Position numbers and translations under genes: made by a program. The notes under the pieces were generated by a model, which saw only the letters and a list, made by a program, of their open reading frames with translations, was not told the DNA's origin and made no database searches. A stretch of 64,000 nt of DNA. It comes from Litomosoides sigmodontis. Its lineage: Eukaryota; Nematoda; Chromadorea; Rhabditida; Onchocercidae. Position 1 is the stretch's first letter. Each line of letters opens with the position of its first letter. This document shows positions 14,101-26,437 of this stretch, in pieces. The stretch is taken from contig OY718808.1 of the NCBI GenBank assembly GCA_963070105.1, positions 10,100,898 to 10,164,897 of the forward strand. Reading direction: 5' to 3'.

Positions 14101-15257
14101 CCAGCATATTTTCGACAAATTAAGTTTTTAAGACAAATTTGCAACTTTATACTCGGTAACTCGACAGTTACTAGGAACAAAGCTGCAAAATGTCTAAAAA
14201 TATAGCAAGAAATTTGCACAACCTTTCGAGTATTTCTCCAATAATATATCTAAAATTTGATAAAACAAAAAGCGCTCCTTCTGGGTATGAATTTGCACTT
14301 GTCCTTTCCCAAATAAAGTGTCGAAAAGACGTTCAATGTAATTATGCGCCAAATACAAATCACTCATTAGCTGCAACAGAGCCAGCTGCATTAATTTCTT
14401 AAATTAAATAGCTAAAGCATTGAAAATATCAAATTAGACGATCAGTCACCCAAACCGCTAAGCTTTCACAAAAATAAGTTCTTAATTAATGTGCATGATC
14501 TCAACATTAAGTGACACTAGAATTAAAAAGTAGCTATAAAACCCGAGAGATTTAACAGCTACAAAAAGTCAACTTTCGCCATTAAACCAAATTAATTATG
14601 TTATATCTCCAATTATGCGTGCTTAGAATTTAGCAATGACAAAAATAATTGGCCATAAAAAGGCGAATTCAACTGCGTAAAAATCTTACCAGTCTTTTGA
14701 GAACCGTCAATATAAAATAATTTACACCATCGAAATTATCATAGTTCATCAAGAAAAAATTCATAAGTAATTCCACTGAAAAAATTAATATGAAGCATGT
14801 TTACATGAATGATATGCACTAAATCAATTAAATTTGATATGAAGGCAACACCGACCTTGCGATGATTCCCATAAGTAGTTTTGCGGAAGTTTGCTTACCA
14901 CTAAACATATTCGTTTCAATACATGTTCTTCTCTTATTCGATCCTTACACTTCATTTCGGATATGAAAAAAAACACTATATAATTCGAGAAATCAAAAAC
15001 TCTAGCTTATTTCTATTTTCGACAGTACTACCAACGTCACATGCAATAAATTTGAGTGGTTCGTTGGGTGCATCTCATTTAGAGTATAGATCCAATAACT
15101 CTGTTTTACTTTTAAAGAGAGGACAAAAAATTAACCGAAATGACTCGATGAATTCAAGTAGGGTAGAAGGTTTTCCATGGGATATTTTATCCACCCACTC
15201 ACTAACAAAATATATGTCTCCATCAACTTCTGCTGTCATTTCTTTCTTCGTGTTCAT
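8182..15257 (-). CDS. MMS19: MMS19, cytosolic iron-sulfur assembly factor (HEAT-repeat protein)
   Basis: MMS19 is the adaptor of the CIA targeting complex that delivers Fe-S clusters to DNA repair and replication enzymes such as XPD. Twenty-two exons join with unbroken phase into about 972 codons (human about 1030): 15110-15257, 14856-14900, 14690-14775, 14223-14385, 13789-13911, 13533-13618, 13209-13332, 12738-12967, 12640-12685, 12274-12414, 12037-12135, 11786-11925, 11525-11628, 11217-11308, 10940-11041, 10502-10709, 10144-10237, 9795-10037, 9434-9632, 8821-8918, 8502-8681, 8182-8349. Key matches are SGERDPRCL (about residues 164-172; human DGEKDPRNL), DLFDVVACYYPIEF (human ELFEVTSCYFPIDF), the R-Q-R-I-F segment near the C-terminal repeats, and the end IVHIAALECLQLV...KRIVR. 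The start is the first ATG before the conserved N-terminal helix repeats. Exon 2 (45 bp) is the least certain, though it restores the expected spacing. No missing core region is seen. Confidence 0.92.
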
Positions 15258-16262
15258 TGGAAACGCTTAAAAATCATTGAATAGTCACTCTTCTATCAAC
15301 AAATTCCTCACATTCGGTGATTATGATTTCATGTTGAATCTTTCATGTTGAAATGTTGAATCTTCCATCAAATAAAAACATCAGATAGAGTAAACGGAAA
15401 AGAACAAAGTGAAAAATGACAAAAGTAAGCGGTGATTACTTTTTGTCAACACCGATAGCACAAATTGCTTCCGTCGTTTTAGCAGTTCTTTCGATTCTAG
15501 CATCAAGCCATAAATAACTTGATGGCTGATCTATTCTGCAGTTCAAAAACTGAAGGAAATTCGTACAGTAACCCTTCCTATAGATTACGAATCAACATTG
15601 AAAAGAAAGCTTCAAAACACAAACGTGTTTGAATACATCGAGCAAATAAATTTGGTGTCACTGCTGACTTTAAAGCACAACTCGACAACCATAAATTATA
15701 GAAGCGAACATGTTGCTTCTGCACCGCATTACCCCCGTAACTCTTCCTACCGCTGCAGGACGAAGCTCCCAAACCACCAATCCCTTAAGTAAGCTGCAGC
15801 AATGCATAGCACTACCCCAGTTCACTTCAGTCCAAAGCTGTTGCATGCTACGACTCTGCAACATTCTTGTCGAGTGCGCAGTTTGGTAGGATGTTGGAGT
15901 TCTCCGGTCCTTTAGGAGTTGGTAGTATCGACGATGTGTAGCATTCGGCGTCCAATCTCTCCCACTGGAACTAAAACGTAACCGATGCATTTAATGCCAT
16001 TCGGAGGAGTTTTGTTTTGGTCATCTTGGACAGAGCCGTTAGAGGTCAAAATATGTCCAGGTGACTGACTGTACATGTAAATGTCCGCGTGAAAAAATCA
16101 TTGAATTTATGAAGCATTTATTAGCAAATAGATCATGCGTTGGAGACAAATAGGAAGAAAAATAATGAAAACGCCTTAATGCTCGTTTCATATATACACG
16201 TATGTGTCACAGAGCACGATAACGAAAAGTGTAGTTGATAAATGACGAAACAGTGAATAGCA
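15258..16262. other. Intergenic region between divergent genes
   Basis: This stretch separates the MMS19 start (minus) from a possible plus-strand gene at 16263. It presumably holds the MMS19 promoter. No TATA-type element or other specific site can be assigned with confidence, and the open frames within it look like chance. Confidence 0.4.
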
Positions 16263-16848
16263 ATGGGAGCAGAGAATAACCAAGACGCGGAACAGATGGT
16301 ACCACGAGCTAGGAAGCAGTCAATAATCAGGTAATACTTGGAAGAAGAAGTGATGAATAGGCCGATCCACTTACGAATAGCATCGGTGAAGCAAGTAAAT
16401 AAAGTTTCAAATAAAGAATGCTAAATTGCGCTTGTTTGATTCAGGTGCATTCACGAAATATTAATTAGCTCCACATTTCCTAACATGAGATCAAGGTTAT
16501 TCCGCTGTAATATGTGTGGTACGTGCCTTGTACTTGTCTGTGAAGTGAAATTTCGTCTACTTAGTGGTACGGATTCAGAGCAGTACACTTGCGAGACATG
16601 AACCGAATAAGACATACAAATGGGAAAAGATTCTGAGATTGAAAGAGGAGGAAAAAGCCGAATTGCACAGCATCTTCTTGCAGCAGCAATCCCAAATGCT
16701 TGCCAACGGTCCTCTCTTAAATCCCATGAATTTCGCAGCGACGGAACCAACGGTGCAGCCCTCATCCTGTCGGAAGACAATTCGTGTGACACCAAAGCAA
16801 AAGCAAAAGACAGAAGCAGTATTCATTAAAGGGGTGAAAAGCACGTAA
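16263..16848 (+). CDS. Possible small three-exon gene, unknown protein
   Basis: Exons 16263-16330, 16445-16518 and 16565-16848 join in phase into 142 codons, about 141 aa. Exon 1 starts MGAENNQDAEQMVPRARKQS and ends at a gtaata donor; exon 2 follows a good acceptor (tgtttgattcag); the second intron is only 46 bp (gtacgt...cttag). Exon 3 carries a charged helix-like segment (EKILRLKEEEKAELHSIF) and a basic tail. No family is recognised. The alternative is that exon 3 alone is coding, or that all of it is a chance open frame; the short second intron is the weakest point. Confidence 0.33.
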
Positions 16849-16934
16849 ATGAGAAAGACGCCAAGTCAAGTCAACTCTTCTTTTGGTTTCCTTCGTCTTC
16901 AAAATATTGTTGTGGGATTTTATGGATGAAACTT

Positions 16935-17563
16935 CTAGACTGTAATTTCAATTACCGCGCAAACTCGATTGTCATCGCAGGATTTGATGGTAAGTGATCG
17001 CCGCTGAAAATGAAAGATTTCCTATTATTAACATTGTTAAGCACAATGAAGAAAGCGACATGGAAGAGTTTTAGGCAGCCCAGGGGATGGGATGATTCGG
17101 GGGGACAGCTTTGGAATTCCTTCCTCCAAATCTTCAACCTAAGCCTTGTGGACCGCGAGAACCACTGATGGTGATGATGATGTTGGGGGCACCACATTTG
17201 CTCTTCTTCATTTAGCAACAAATGAGCGCAGTGAGGTGGAAGAAGGACGTCGTCCATTTGTTCGCTCTTCCATCCTATCTGCTTGCTTAGTTCTTTAATG
17301 CCTACGTTTCTAAAATCAGCACGATGATGTTTGACGCAAAAATTTCTGCTTTGACAAGTTTCGATCTTGAAAGAAGTCGGCGAGTGAAGGTATTCCCTTG
17401 CAACACCCTGATAGCATTTTAAACCAACTGCCCATTTCATGCAAACCACTGATAATGTGACGATGAAGAAGCACGCTGAGTAACTCCCTTGAAAAGTAAG
17501 CGGAAAAAGGTTAAAATTGAATTGGAGACACACGGGTTTAAAACTTTGTAAATCGCAATACAT
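16935..17563 (-). CDS. Ly-6/three-finger-like small secreted protein (putative)
   Basis: Exon 1 (about 17306-17563) encodes a hydrophobic signal-like stretch (ACFFIVTLSVVC) directly followed by GLKCYQG, then ETCQSRNFCVKH, the spacing of nematode LU/Ly-6-type extracellular domains. It ends in phase 0 at AAC|gtaggc. A second exon (16935-17003) after a strong acceptor (tttcattttcag) continues in phase with IKSCDDNRVCAV and a TAG stop, giving about 108 aa. The cysteines after the signal (LKC, ETC, NFC, KSC, RVC) are fewer than the full 8-10, so a reduced domain or an unseen exon is possible. The start at 17563 is uncertain; the signal peptide may begin in an upstream exon. The open frame between the two exons is treated as intron. 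Confidence 0.45.
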
Positions 17564-17709
17564 GGCAGACAGGATTAAACTAAATGCTAAAAGATTTCAA
17601 AATCTTTTTTTGCCTTACACTGCTGAACTATTTTTTTTATAAAAATAATAATTGACAATAATACCAAAGTTTATTGCATTATTATGCTACTAATTCAAAT
17701 AATCACTAC

Positions 17710-18840
<1,131 letters not shown>

Positions 18841-18844
18841 AATT

Positions 18845-21660
18845 ATTGGAAAGAAATCCAACTTTTCATACACACGCACTTCTCGGACATGACCTGTCGA
18901 TTTTGTGCAGCCTTCACTTGTTGCATCTAAAAGCTACAAATTGATTAAAGAAAGGCCTAACTGACCGTAACATTGCTTTGGATCAGTATCCAAATGGCTG
19001 GCCATCACGCTTAGACGCATCTGACGGCACTCGCCCACGCAATCATCGTCTTACTTGTACTAGCAATGAATTTGTAAAGCGCAACTCAATGTGTATGCTT
19101 TAGCTGGTACAACTGTTATATATGAATAATTCTACCATGAGATCTTATTACACATAATAATAGGTCCTCTTACTCACATCTCTTAATAAAATGATTTGCG
19201 TGAAGACCGTGGTAATGACGTTGAACGCTAAATAGCACTGTGATTTACGGAAAGCTGGCAATTAGTAAGCGTAACATGGTTGTGCATATTGCCCATTAAT
19301 ACAGATCGTTTGTTACTTTCCCACAGATAACACTGCCGCAAGGAGATAGGGAGAGGGAGGGGGAGAGAGAGAGGACGTTTTTCAGTGAATTATTACCGCA
19401 ACTGAGGAGCACTGTGCGTAGAAGTCAAATTGAACAGCAGCAGCCGTCATCATGAGAATTACTGTGATATCTAATGAGCATTTTCTGTTTCTGTACTTAA
19501 TTAACTTAACAAGATGAATGTGACAATAATAAGTCGATATATCTTCCCCTTAATACAATTTACCTGGAATAAGTTTGTCTGGGAAAATTTTACTATCAAA
19601 CAAAAAAAAAATAACTGAACGTTTTCTCAGCATAACATTAAAAACTGATTCAATGCGATAATTGCTCACAATCAGAAATGCTATGGAGAGATTAAAATTT
19701 TTTAAATATCTTTAAAAATAAGCATGCAGTAAGGTTTTCGGTAAACAGACCGATTGAACTACGTCGAAAAAAATCAATGTGTTAACTGTCAAAATGTTTC
19801 AAAAATTTGTGGCTTATAGTAATCGTTAATTACCCTTATTCTAAACATGCAAATTTTTGATGTCCGGAATATATTTAAAATTTCATTTCTGGAAATAAGA
19901 CTGCATTGAATTAGGCATGACATGCATTGAAGGGTGATGTGTGCGAAGCGTGGGTAAATAGCATCGCTGGTAAACTATTCCAAGGAAATAGTAGCTAATG
20001 AACTTCAATCTTAGAGCTGACTCTTCAACAGAACATTTCCTTCTCTTTGCGACACTCGTTGGGAGAGAAAAGTCACAACATCATTTGCAAGAAGAACAAA
20101 AGTAATTTTTCCACTCCCGCTTCGTGCTAATTTTTAAGTCTAAAAATTAAACTTCGGACAGTAAAAATTGTTGTAGGAATGTCAGAGATAAGAAAGAAGA
20201 AGTATCCCGGATCAGAACAACGTAAGGCTCATGCAAGTTGCAATTGAATTGAAAAATACTCCAATTCGATCACTTCGCTACGATCCATTGACATGTCTGA
20301 CGGAGCGCTAGCCAATGATATTCAAATATGAAAGTGAAACTTGCAAATAGGTAGGTAGAATCAATTTCAAGGATCGAGAGAAACTTCACGAGTGAGAGGG
20401 TATATGAATTCAGTAAAACTTTCATTCCGTAATAGCAGAGGTAGTTTTTGTCGTCTAATTTGACTTTCAGCCAACGTCATTGATCAACGAGAAACGCTGA
20501 AACAACTAGTCAGAATTTCCATTTCTTGAAAATATCGAATTATCACCTAGATTGCACACAACTCCGTGAGATTTTTTTAATTATATTAACTAATAAATGC
20601 CAACAAATAAGTAATAAGTAAGAGTAAATAATAATCATAACAAAAGTAATAGATAATTAATAATAATAACAATAAACGAAGGATGTGGTAAAGACAATTA
20701 AATTTGGAATTTTCCCAGGAGACTGTTAGTGTTGCGTAAGTGTGGGTGGGAACTGCAGTGAAGGCGGAATGTTTACATCTGAGGAGGAGAGGTGCACGTG
20801 TGGGTGTGAGAACGAAATGGCATCCTCACGTTTGTAGTAGCGTTCGTAAGCAGTGGAGGAAATTTCCGGTAGGAGTTAGAAATGATTGCGTATTAGCGAA
20901 AGAAATCGGAAATTGAAACTGGAGCCGGAAGAGAGGTTGGGAAGAAGGCTTGAAATTACGAAAAAAACCATGAAATAAGGAGGATTGAAGGTGAATTTTA
21001 TCTACAACTTTCCCAGAGTATTTTCAATAACTAATGAAACAAGTTTTTAAATGAATATAATTCGTCGAATTTCATAAAATTTCACATGCAATTTGAATCC
21101 AAAAGATGAGATGGAAAAAGGTGTGCTGCATCTGTAGGACGGAGGTCGTTCACATTCCTACGTTCGTCGGCCTTATTTAACCTCAATAAGGAAATGTGAT
21201 AATTAATCTTTGGGAACTTCCCACGTCTGTGCATCAATGTTCCACGTTATGCGAGCCTGGAGGAGACATATATAAGCATTTGCAAAATCACCCATCACCC
21301 GTTGAACAGTCTATTTACTACTTGTCTATCCTTGGTGGTATCGTCGGTTTTAGGACGCAAACGCACTAACTGACTGACTGATATGTCTACAAGACATCTA
21401 AGGTTGTTTTTTTTCTCGCCAAGTTTGCCGAACAAAAAGTTATGCTGCATATCTTGGAATGTTGAATCAATTGTCGAATGCTCAGCTGTTGCGAAACTAC
21501 TACTTTTCAAATTTCGAAATGCTTAAAGTTTTCTCCTTTCCATGTTTCAAATTACTGTGAAATTTCTTTCGTTTTAATCGCTGTGCGCAATTTTAATTTT
21601 AATTTCAGAGTATTGCAATTGAAAGTTTGCCGATTGCGCATTCATTGATAGTTTTTCGAT
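18845..21660. other. No supported gene
   Basis: No coding signal was found on either strand. A T-rich acceptor-like site at about 21608 (ttttaatttcag) precedes the ATG of the coiled-coil gene and could mark the end of a 5'-UTR intron or a trans-splice acceptor. Confidence 0.45.
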
Positions 21661-21664
21661 GACC

Positions 21665-22663
21665 ATGTCATCCGTTTTACGAAAGTTCATTCGCACCAAA
21701 AGAGCTGAGAGGAGGAAAAAGCATATTATGGAACTTCAAACTGTTCAGGAGCAGCTGCGGCAAGATTTAAACTTTTGGGACACTAAGTACGGTTGCTGAT
21801 TTTGGACGGAAAATTTCATATGGCAATTTTGCGTCGGTCAATTTTCTTTAGCGGTTCTTCCAACTAACTACCTTTTCCCTGCTTCAAATAGCTTTTTGGT
21901 CTGATACAAAAAATTTTTTGGCAACAGAACGGAACGGTATTTTAGACTCATCAAAGAGAAACAACTGATCGAATCTCTGCAGAATCAGATAAGCTCTTTG
22001 TCGGATGAAGTTGAAGACGCGAAAGATGCGCTTTTTAGTGAAATCGATTATCAGTAAGTGGTTGGAAATAATTTTACGAACGTTTTTCACGCCTTCTATC
22101 AGTGTTCTTTGAGTGACCAAAATGAATTTGAGAGTTTTCTTTTTACTGTGACCACTTTAGATCGTCTCCAATGGAATGCGAAATTATTACCAAAATGGAA
22201 AGTGAAGTGGAAATTGGAAGAAGGAAGTGTAAAGAACTGAGCCAACGGATAGAAAATGTAAGAGCATTTTGAAGAACGTTAAACAGATAGCAATGATGAA
22301 AATTTGACTAGTAGTGCTGAGAGGTTGTGAAGAGAGGAAGAGAGAAAGAGAAAGAGAGAGAGAGAGAGGGGTAGACGAAGTGCCATCTCTCTCACGCACA
22401 TCCAACTTCTTCGCCCTAACTCGCGTACTGTAAAATTTTGCTAGGTAAGTTTTCCATGCTAATTTCAGTGCAAAAGGGAAGAGTCAGCAATGAGGAAAGA
22501 ATTAGATAAAATGAATTTACGCATCGAAGAAAACGAGAAATACAAAATTCATCTTCTCCATCGAAAGGAAATGGCCGACAGGATCGCTCTGTACTGGCGA
22601 CAACGACAGCAGCAAAGCGTCGTCGCTGCGATAAGTGGAATAATGGATGAGAGGCAGTTGTAA
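21665..22663 (+). CDS. Small coiled-coil protein (179 aa)
   Basis: Four exons join with unbroken phase: 21665-21786, 21928-22053, 22161-22257 and 22469-22663, ending in TAA. Donors (gtacgg, gtaagt, gtaaga) and acceptors are good. The product is almost entirely charged and helical, with heptad-like segments such as KEKQLIESLQNQISSLSDEV and REESAMRKELDKMNLRIEEN, and a basic N-terminus (KFIRTKRAERRKK). There is no signal peptide or membrane segment. A coiled-coil structural or adaptor role is inferred; no specific family is recognised. The upstream acceptor at about 21608 suggests a 5'-UTR exon. Intron 3 contains a GA-rich simple repeat. Confidence 0.72.
22331..22370. repeat. (GA)n simple repeat
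   Basis: A purine-only GA/GAA-rich run lies inside intron 3 of the coiled-coil gene. Confidence 0.9.
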
Positions 22664-23576
22664 CTTTCCCTTCAAGCGATACACATTTCCCGTCATTGTT
22701 TCAAACTTCAAGTTCTGCCACACATATTTTGGAGCTGTGCTTATTCTTCCTCCTCCATACTTGCGTGAGATCGATTAGATTCGGCCGGCCCATCGATTGT
22801 TCTACATATTTCATTACTAATTAGCATGCCCTTCCTTATTGCACGTTCATTTTATTCCTTACTGTTTGCTTGTTTCTTTATTTCAATGCTTCTTTTTGGT
22901 GAAATTTTCTTTCGTACTTTGACTGTTTCGTTTCATGTTTTATCTTCCCATCATGCGCTAGTTAAAGTTTCTCTTGGTAGAAAATTGGGATCTCTGTTTT
23001 CGAAGAGTAAAATTATCTCCAGAAGTGATAGCTGGAAATAAGACACAAAGCAAATAGGCCGCAATGTTGCACACCCTTACCTCAACCGAAATTGCTCTTT
23101 ATTTTATCCCAAGCGGTTTTCATTTTTTCAAAACTTTTGAAAATCATCAACTTCTGACATCTTTTCGAGCGATGAAATATCTGTCCATCCGATCCGACCT
23201 GTTTACAACATGTCATACGCTAATCTATACATTTCAGCAGTTAATATCTCTTCCAAAGAATTCTTTCAGATGAATTACTTGTTCAGTCCCATCTGAGCTT
23301 TCGATTTTCATGTCAGTTAAGCTTATTTCGTTCTCAATCAGTTAAAAAAACACGCACATCTATAACATTGCCAATATTATGCTGCCCAGTTGAACTACCG
23401 GATCAGTCTGAGCAATGAATCAGAAATATTCACTCACTCAAAATCAATTTAGTTAAAATTCAAATCTACTGAAACTGTAGCACACAGTACACTATTTTAG
23501 CCACATCTTCGGTTATTTAAATATTAATGGGAGAAAATCATCAATTTCTTAGGACAACATAGCAGCAGTTTGAGTT

Positions 23577-25056
23577 ATGACTACCTCGGTGTCGGCGACA
23601 GCAAAAAATGGCCAAGAAGGAAATTATTCTGAAGATGAAAACGTATCGATAAAAACGAATAAGGTATGATAAAACAGGAAAATTAGGAGATATTGAGAAA
23701 GTGAGCCTTAAAGATTCGCGCTGAAGTCAAACGTAGCTTACACCGTTGTCTTCATCATTAAAACACTTCACTGAAAGTTGCAGTCTGTGCGTTGACGTGG
23801 GACGTTGCTCGTGGAAATGATTGGCAGAAGAGTTTTTCCTTGAATTCATATCGTAATTACGATTGCAATTTTCGTCTACGAAATCTATCTGATTATCACC
23901 AGTTTCATCTCGTGCGGACAGCAGACCAACATGTTTTGTAGCGACGAAATTTTTCCGGATTTTCTTGCATTTCACACTTTCCGACTCCACGTGGCAGCAT
24001 TTTTGGAACATTTGCTTTTCATTACTACAAGTTAATGTCTAAAAGTAGATGAAATGATAGAAATACTAACAGCGCTTATTGCAGTGCCAATTAATTTTAG
24101 TTGCTTAACGCTTACTGGTAAAGTGCTCAAGCAAACTTTTTCTTACAACTTTCTGTGTTGCGCCAAAATCGAAAAATTTTAGGATTGAAAAAATGAAACT
24201 TGATGGATGAAAAATGATTCTCCTTCTTTCTCCCTCTCTCTCTCTCTGTCTGTCTGCTTCCTGTTTAACTAACTAAGAAAACTGATGAAAATTCACCAGA
24301 GATCGGAGCTGTTGCGGCAGTATTCGTTTTGGAATGCTCTCTGCTTGTTTCGACCTAAACATATATATCAGTTCCTAACAGATTATGAACAGGCGATAAA
24401 TTTCAATCTGTTACGGATCACATTGTGGAGAGAGGAGGAAGTAAAACCTATTGATGCCGCTGGTAAGCCTCGAGGACAATAGTAGTAGTGCTTCCTTCTG
24501 TGAAAACAAATTGTTGTGTTGCTCTTTGATAAAAGACTGCTGCGCAGGCACAGCTGTTGTAGAATGAACGAACAGTTCAGCATCAAAATACCGCGAATCT
24601 GCTAAAACTTTAAAATTAAACACGTCGGTTGGATTGAAAGTGAAGTGATGAGAAAGGAATTTCGCTGTGTTTTAAACCGATGAGATAAAAACTGCATTTG
24701 CATATTTTGCTGCAGTTCCTCCCTTTTTTTTGGTTGAAGTTAAACAAACATGAAATTCGTTCGACTGCTAACGGCCAGACAAATTCAAACGAAAGCATAA
24801 GCCACACCGAAATCCGGTTCTTCCAGTTGTTGCCTGAAGCTGAAAAAGTTAAAGGTTGGATAGATTTCATTTATGGGCTTCTGTTGCACACGACATGACT
24901 ACAGCGGATGATGACGACATGTAATGCATGTTTAATACATAACCTCACTGCTTTTTGATTTAAATTCCCTCCTCCAAAATTATTCACCAAACTCAAATTC
25001 AAATTTCAGCGGTTCGTGTGGCAGGACAACATTTTTACGCATATTCTAATGTTTAA
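23577..25056 (+). CDS. Three-exon gene, unknown 98-aa protein
   Basis: Exon 1 (23577-23663) starts at ATG (MTTSVSATAKNGQEGNYSED) and ends at AAG|gtatga in phase 0. Exon 2 (24300-24462) follows an acceptor (aattcaccag) and encodes SFWNALCLFRPKHIYQFLTD and LLRITLWREEEVKPIDAAG, ending at a consensus gtaagc in phase 1. Exon 3 (25010-25056) follows caaatttcag and ends AVRVAGQHFYAYSNV plus TAA. All phases agree. Exon 2 looks like a genuine folded segment rich in aromatics. No family is recognised, and additional exons in the 600-bp first intron cannot be excluded. Confidence 0.5.
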
Positions 25057-25680
25057 AATGTATTGGGCAACAACTTTTTAAATTATGAAAGTTTTAAGTG
25101 AAACTGAAGGAGTAAAGTTGAATTTAAATTTCAACGTTACCCAATAATACATTGCCATCGCTTGCAGCGGTCTTCAGCATCATCAAACGATAATGATAAC
25201 GGCAAATAATATCGTTTCGGTTTTGGTAGGACCACTGATAGTGCCATTAGCATCGGACGTATATCTGGAAATCTTCGCAGCGAAATATAACTTAGTCGAC
25301 TGAAAGCGATGAGGACGTTTGAGAAGTAAAAATTTTGTTCGAAACGAAGTATTAATAAAAGAATGAGGAAAAGAGACACGTGGGGAGAGGGAGAGAGAGA
25401 GAGAGAAGCAGGAGGAGAGAAAATGGAAAAATGGATTTGTTTTTCTCCAACTAATTACTGGTAGTAAATTTCCTAAAAGCTTTGAAAGTTTCCGCACGAA
25501 ACCACACTCTGATTGACAAATCAAATCATTTTGTGTCCCTCAAAGTTAATCCATCCCTTCCCCAGCCAACATTACATTTCAACTTATCGAATATAATGTA
25601 ATAATTAGAACGAGCTAAACAATGACTGAGCCTAAGCTAGAAGAAATGGTGCGTAACAACACCGTCAACAGTAAAATGTA

Positions 25681-25705
25681 CTCTCTCTCTCTCTCTCTCT
25701 CTCTC
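25681..25705. repeat. (CT)n simple repeat
   Basis: A pure dinucleotide run of CT lies between genes. A shorter GA run is also present near 25389-25406. Confidence 0.9.
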
Positions 25706-26437
25706 GTCCTCCGTCCTCCCCGCCACTCTCCTAATAAATTTCGATCGTTGACCATCCCCTTCCTTTTTAGTTGGGACTTAACTGGGTGAGATAGCTTGGT
25801 AATTAATTAGTGGAGTTTATGCTTCATCGCATAAAGTGCAGCTGGGAAGTGGGCACCACCACTACCACTACCAAGGAGAAAGTACGCTTGTGCGATGGAT
25901 GACGCACAAGGGGGCAGTTATTGTAGAGTGGCACTGCGTGCGAGAAGGAAATTTGTAAGGAAATAATAAAGGGCTTCAGGATGAATTGTGATGAGTCATC
26001 CAACTTTAGCCGTCTATGCCATCTACGCTGCTTCTTGAGGAAGGAATTTCATTTCCACCAATGAAATTCGCTTGAAACTGTCCCGTCATATTCAGCTTTA
26101 TTAAATGTTCGCATCCCTACTACCGTTTTTGGAGGAAGTATTTCGAGCAAGTTCTGTTTCACATTATGCTTAGAATCATTGAATTCTCGTAGTGTGTATC
26201 TATCTTTTCGACATATGATGGATGAGGTTGACAGGGTCAGCGACAGTGAGTTGAAATCGATTAGCTGAAGTAACGCTCGCTATCTGTGCAAGTATAACGC
26301 AACAAGCGCTTTGACCGTTCCCAATAATTTAGATTATTTATTTAAATTGGAGGGCTTACTTCCGACGTTTAAATTCGCATCTTAAGATTTAATTTCCTAA
26401 AGAGGAGAGGAAACAAATCTTCCGTCCGAATGAGTGC

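Noticed and set aside
13998..14219. Minus-strand 73-residue open frame inside MMS19
   Set aside because: Joining the exon ending at 14223 directly to 13789-13911 reproduces the conserved MMS19 order; this frame lies in the intron between them.
15670..15990. 106-residue minus-strand frame upstream of MMS19
   Set aside because: Arg/Ser-biased, overlaps other chance frames, no conserved motif and no splice context.
16575..17300. Long minus-strand frame with a His-rich run between the two Ly-6-like exons
   Set aside because: The His run (from CAT/ATG repeats) and tail have no domain character, and a donor plus a strong acceptor remove it cleanly.
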